The notes under the pieces: model-generated
Database searches by the model: none
Seen by the model: the letters and a program-made list of their open reading frames with translations, nothing else
Told to the model about the DNA's origin: nothing
Part shown: one piece after another, positions 20,055 to 21,046 of the stretch
Numbering within the stretch: the stretch's first letter is position 1
Layout of the letters: every line of letters begins with the position of its first letter
Source of the DNA: an uncultured Faecalibacterium sp.
Lineage (GTDB): Bacteria; Bacillota; Clostridia; Oscillospirales; Ruminococcaceae
NCBI GenBank assembly: GCA_934524985.1
Contig: CAKSYT010000024.1
Location: 1 to 21,046, forward strand
DNA: 21,046 bases
Direction: 5' to 3'
Made by a program: the position numbers and the translations under genes

Positions 20055-20160
20055 ACGTTTCAAAATGCCCTCCGCTCCGCTCTGGGCGTCTTCAGCGGAA
20101 TCTCATTTTTATATTTGCAGGTCTGGAAAATCTGCGGATTTTCCAGACCTGCCCTTTCAC
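20055..20160 (+). repeat. structured RNA element copy D, not attached to a plus-strand gene
   Basis: It opens GTTTCAAAATGCCC instead of GATTGAAAATG. Stem 1 ATGCCC (20065-20070) pairs with GGGCGT (20084-20089, one G-U pair) around TCCGCTCCGCTCT. A 27-base linker with CAGCGGAA follows; stem 2 is 16 perfect bp (20117-20132 with 20137-20152) on TGCG, then CCTTTCAC. It lies between two minus-strand genes with no plus-strand gene upstream, so it is not simply that gene's terminator. Confidence 0.82.
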
Positions 20161-20194
20161 GAGAGGGAACGCAGCGAAAAACGTCAGCTGACGC

Positions 20195-20231
20195 AAAAAG
20201 GGACTGCTGCACAGTGCTGTGCAGCAGTCCC
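20195..20231 (-). terminator. terminator of the InlB-repeat surface protein gene
   Basis: GGGACTGCTGCACAG (20200-20214) pairs with 20217-20231; the minus-strand tail is TTTTTGCG. It is about 35 bases past the stop codon. Confidence 0.92.
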
Positions 20232-20264
20232 TGCGGGGTTATAAGGGGTTAAGGGGCAGCGGTT

Positions 20265-21046
20265 TTAGCCACGCTGCTGGTAAGCTTTCCAAACGCGGAT
20301 CACTTCCATGCGGCCTACGCGGCTGCCGGGCTTGAAGTTGCCGTCCTGTGCGGTCATCAGGCCGGTCTCCACGACCCAGCGGATAGCCTGCAGCTCTGCG
20401 GCATCTGCTGCCACATCGTTGAACAGTGCAGTGCTCTGGGCAGCGGGCTTGCCTGCGGCGGTCCACAGTGCAACTGCCAGCTGCTGACGGTTAGCGGGGA
20501 TGGCCATACCCTCGGGCAGGACGCTCTTCAGGTAGGCTGTGGTGCCTGCGATATAGGCACCCACGCCAATGGCTGCGCCGCCCACAGCGGCCACCATTAC
20601 GATCGCACCGCCGCCGTCACTGTCACCGCCGGGCGCAGGGGTAGGATCATCGGGCTTGGTGGGGGTCGGATCCTTCATATACTGCGGGGTCAGGGTGACA
20701 TTGTTTTTGGGCATCTTAAAGGTGATGGTCTCGCTGTTGGTGTCCGTACCCTCGGGCACGCCATCTGCATCCCAACCGATAAAGGTCTCACCCGCCTTTG
20801 CAGGTGCGGTGATGCTCACGTCTGCACCCACGGCGTACACCGTGTCCTCTCCGCCCATGGTCACAGTGTAGGTCTCGGGAGCGTTCTCGGTGTACTGCGG
20901 GATCAAGGTAACGTTGTTTGCGGGCATCTTGAAGGTGATGGTCGCCTTAGTGGTGTCCACATCAGCGGACAGACCAGTCACTTCCCAACCAGTGAAGGTG
21001 TAACCATCCTTCTCGGGTGCGGTGATGCTCACATCTGCATCCACAG
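20265..21046 (-). CDS. surface protein with InlB-type repeats, C-terminal hydrophobic segment and SLH-like module (5' end outside window)
   Basis: 260 residues of the C-terminus are visible; the gene continues past the right edge. Two divergent InlB B-repeats of about 70 residues come first, each with the pattern VGADVSITAP...F-x-G-W...ITFKMP-x-NNVTL-x-PQY (visible pairs YTFTGWEVTG and ETFIGWDADG). A Pro/Thr/Asp linker (DPTPTKPDDPTPAPGG) leads to a Gly/Ala-rich hydrophobic segment (IVMVAAVGGAAIGVGAYIAG), then the SLH-like module NRQQLAVALWTAAGKP, LFNDVAAD, RWVVETGLMTAQDGNFKPGSRVGRMEVIRVW. The last about 115 residues align with the end of the 1113-residue protein, so the two are paralogues. 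A terminator follows. It is probably surface attached; function unknown. Confidence 0.88.
   Translation of the reverse strand, partial: VDADVSITAPEKDGYTFTGWEVTGLSADVDTTKATITFKMPANNVTLIPQYTENAPETYTVTMGGEDTVYAVGADVSITAPAKAGETFIGWDADGVPEGTDTNSETITFKMPKNNVTLTPQYMKDPTPTKPDDPTPAPGGDSDGGGAIVMVAAVGGAAIGVGAYIAGTTAYLKSVLPEGMAIPANRQQLAVALWTAAGKPAAQSTALFNDVAADAAELQAIRWVVETGLMTAQDGNFKPGSRVGRMEVIRVWKAYQQRG

Overview
The window looks like a chromosomal segment of a high-GC gut Clostridium-cluster-IV bacterium, most likely Faecalibacterium or a close Oscillospiraceae relative. The reasons are Firmicutes-type ribosome binding sites (AAGGAGG) and sigma-A promoters, GC-rich third codon positions, a Gram-positive style gene set (ROK glucokinase with zinc motif, YerC/TrpR-like regulator, MYG1, InlB-repeat surface proteins), and intergenic blocks of the CCCTCTCAG...CTGAGAGGG repeat type that I associate with Faecalibacterium and relatives. 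The taxon call is an inference; there is no rRNA in the window.

Layout. 1-50: start of a PTS permease gene (minus). 336-845: NUDIX hydrolase (minus). 884-1267: mosaic of palindromic repeats. 1389-1979: cytoplasmic-looking ricin-B lectin protein (minus), divergent from a nitroreductase and GNAT operon (2205-3229). 3395-5228: TrpR-like regulator, then DJ-1/PfpI protein and fumarylacetoacetate-hydrolase-family enzyme, with a strong terminator between the first two. 5378-6328: ROK glucokinase, convergent with a HAD phosphatase (6453-7106, minus). 7358-8437: branched-chain aminotransferase (ilvE). 8609-11616: two different alpha/beta-hydrolase esterases and an ATP-grasp ligase, a possible small metabolite or peptide pathway. 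11617-11778: a 162-bp repeat with 12-bp terminal inverted repeats. 11859-13226: MATE exporter (minus), divergent from a phosphoribosyltransferase-like gene (13613-14248) whose PRPP loop has lost its acidic residues. 14637-15744: overlapping MYG1 and GIY-YIG genes. 16313-19654 and 20265-21046: two minus-strand surface proteins sharing a C-terminal hydrophobic segment plus SLH-like module.

The most interesting signal is non-coding. Four full copies (14263-14367 plus, 14389-14513 minus, 15739-15864 plus, 20055-20160 plus) and one half copy (10226-10285 minus) of a structured element share one architecture: a 6-bp stem closing a 13-nt loop that begins TCCGC, a 27-28-nt linker carrying a GAGGA/GCGGA box able to pair with that loop, then a long stem (16 bp in three copies) on a C(UGCG)G tetraloop followed in most copies by a U-run and CAC. 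Both stems differ in sequence between copies but keep base pairing, which is direct covariation evidence for an RNA-level function. I do not recognise it as a named family.

A second repeat class (three loci) also contains covarying palindromes and looks MITE-like. A promoter plus terminator without an ORF at 19801-19908 is a candidate small RNA or leader attenuator ahead of the large surface protein.
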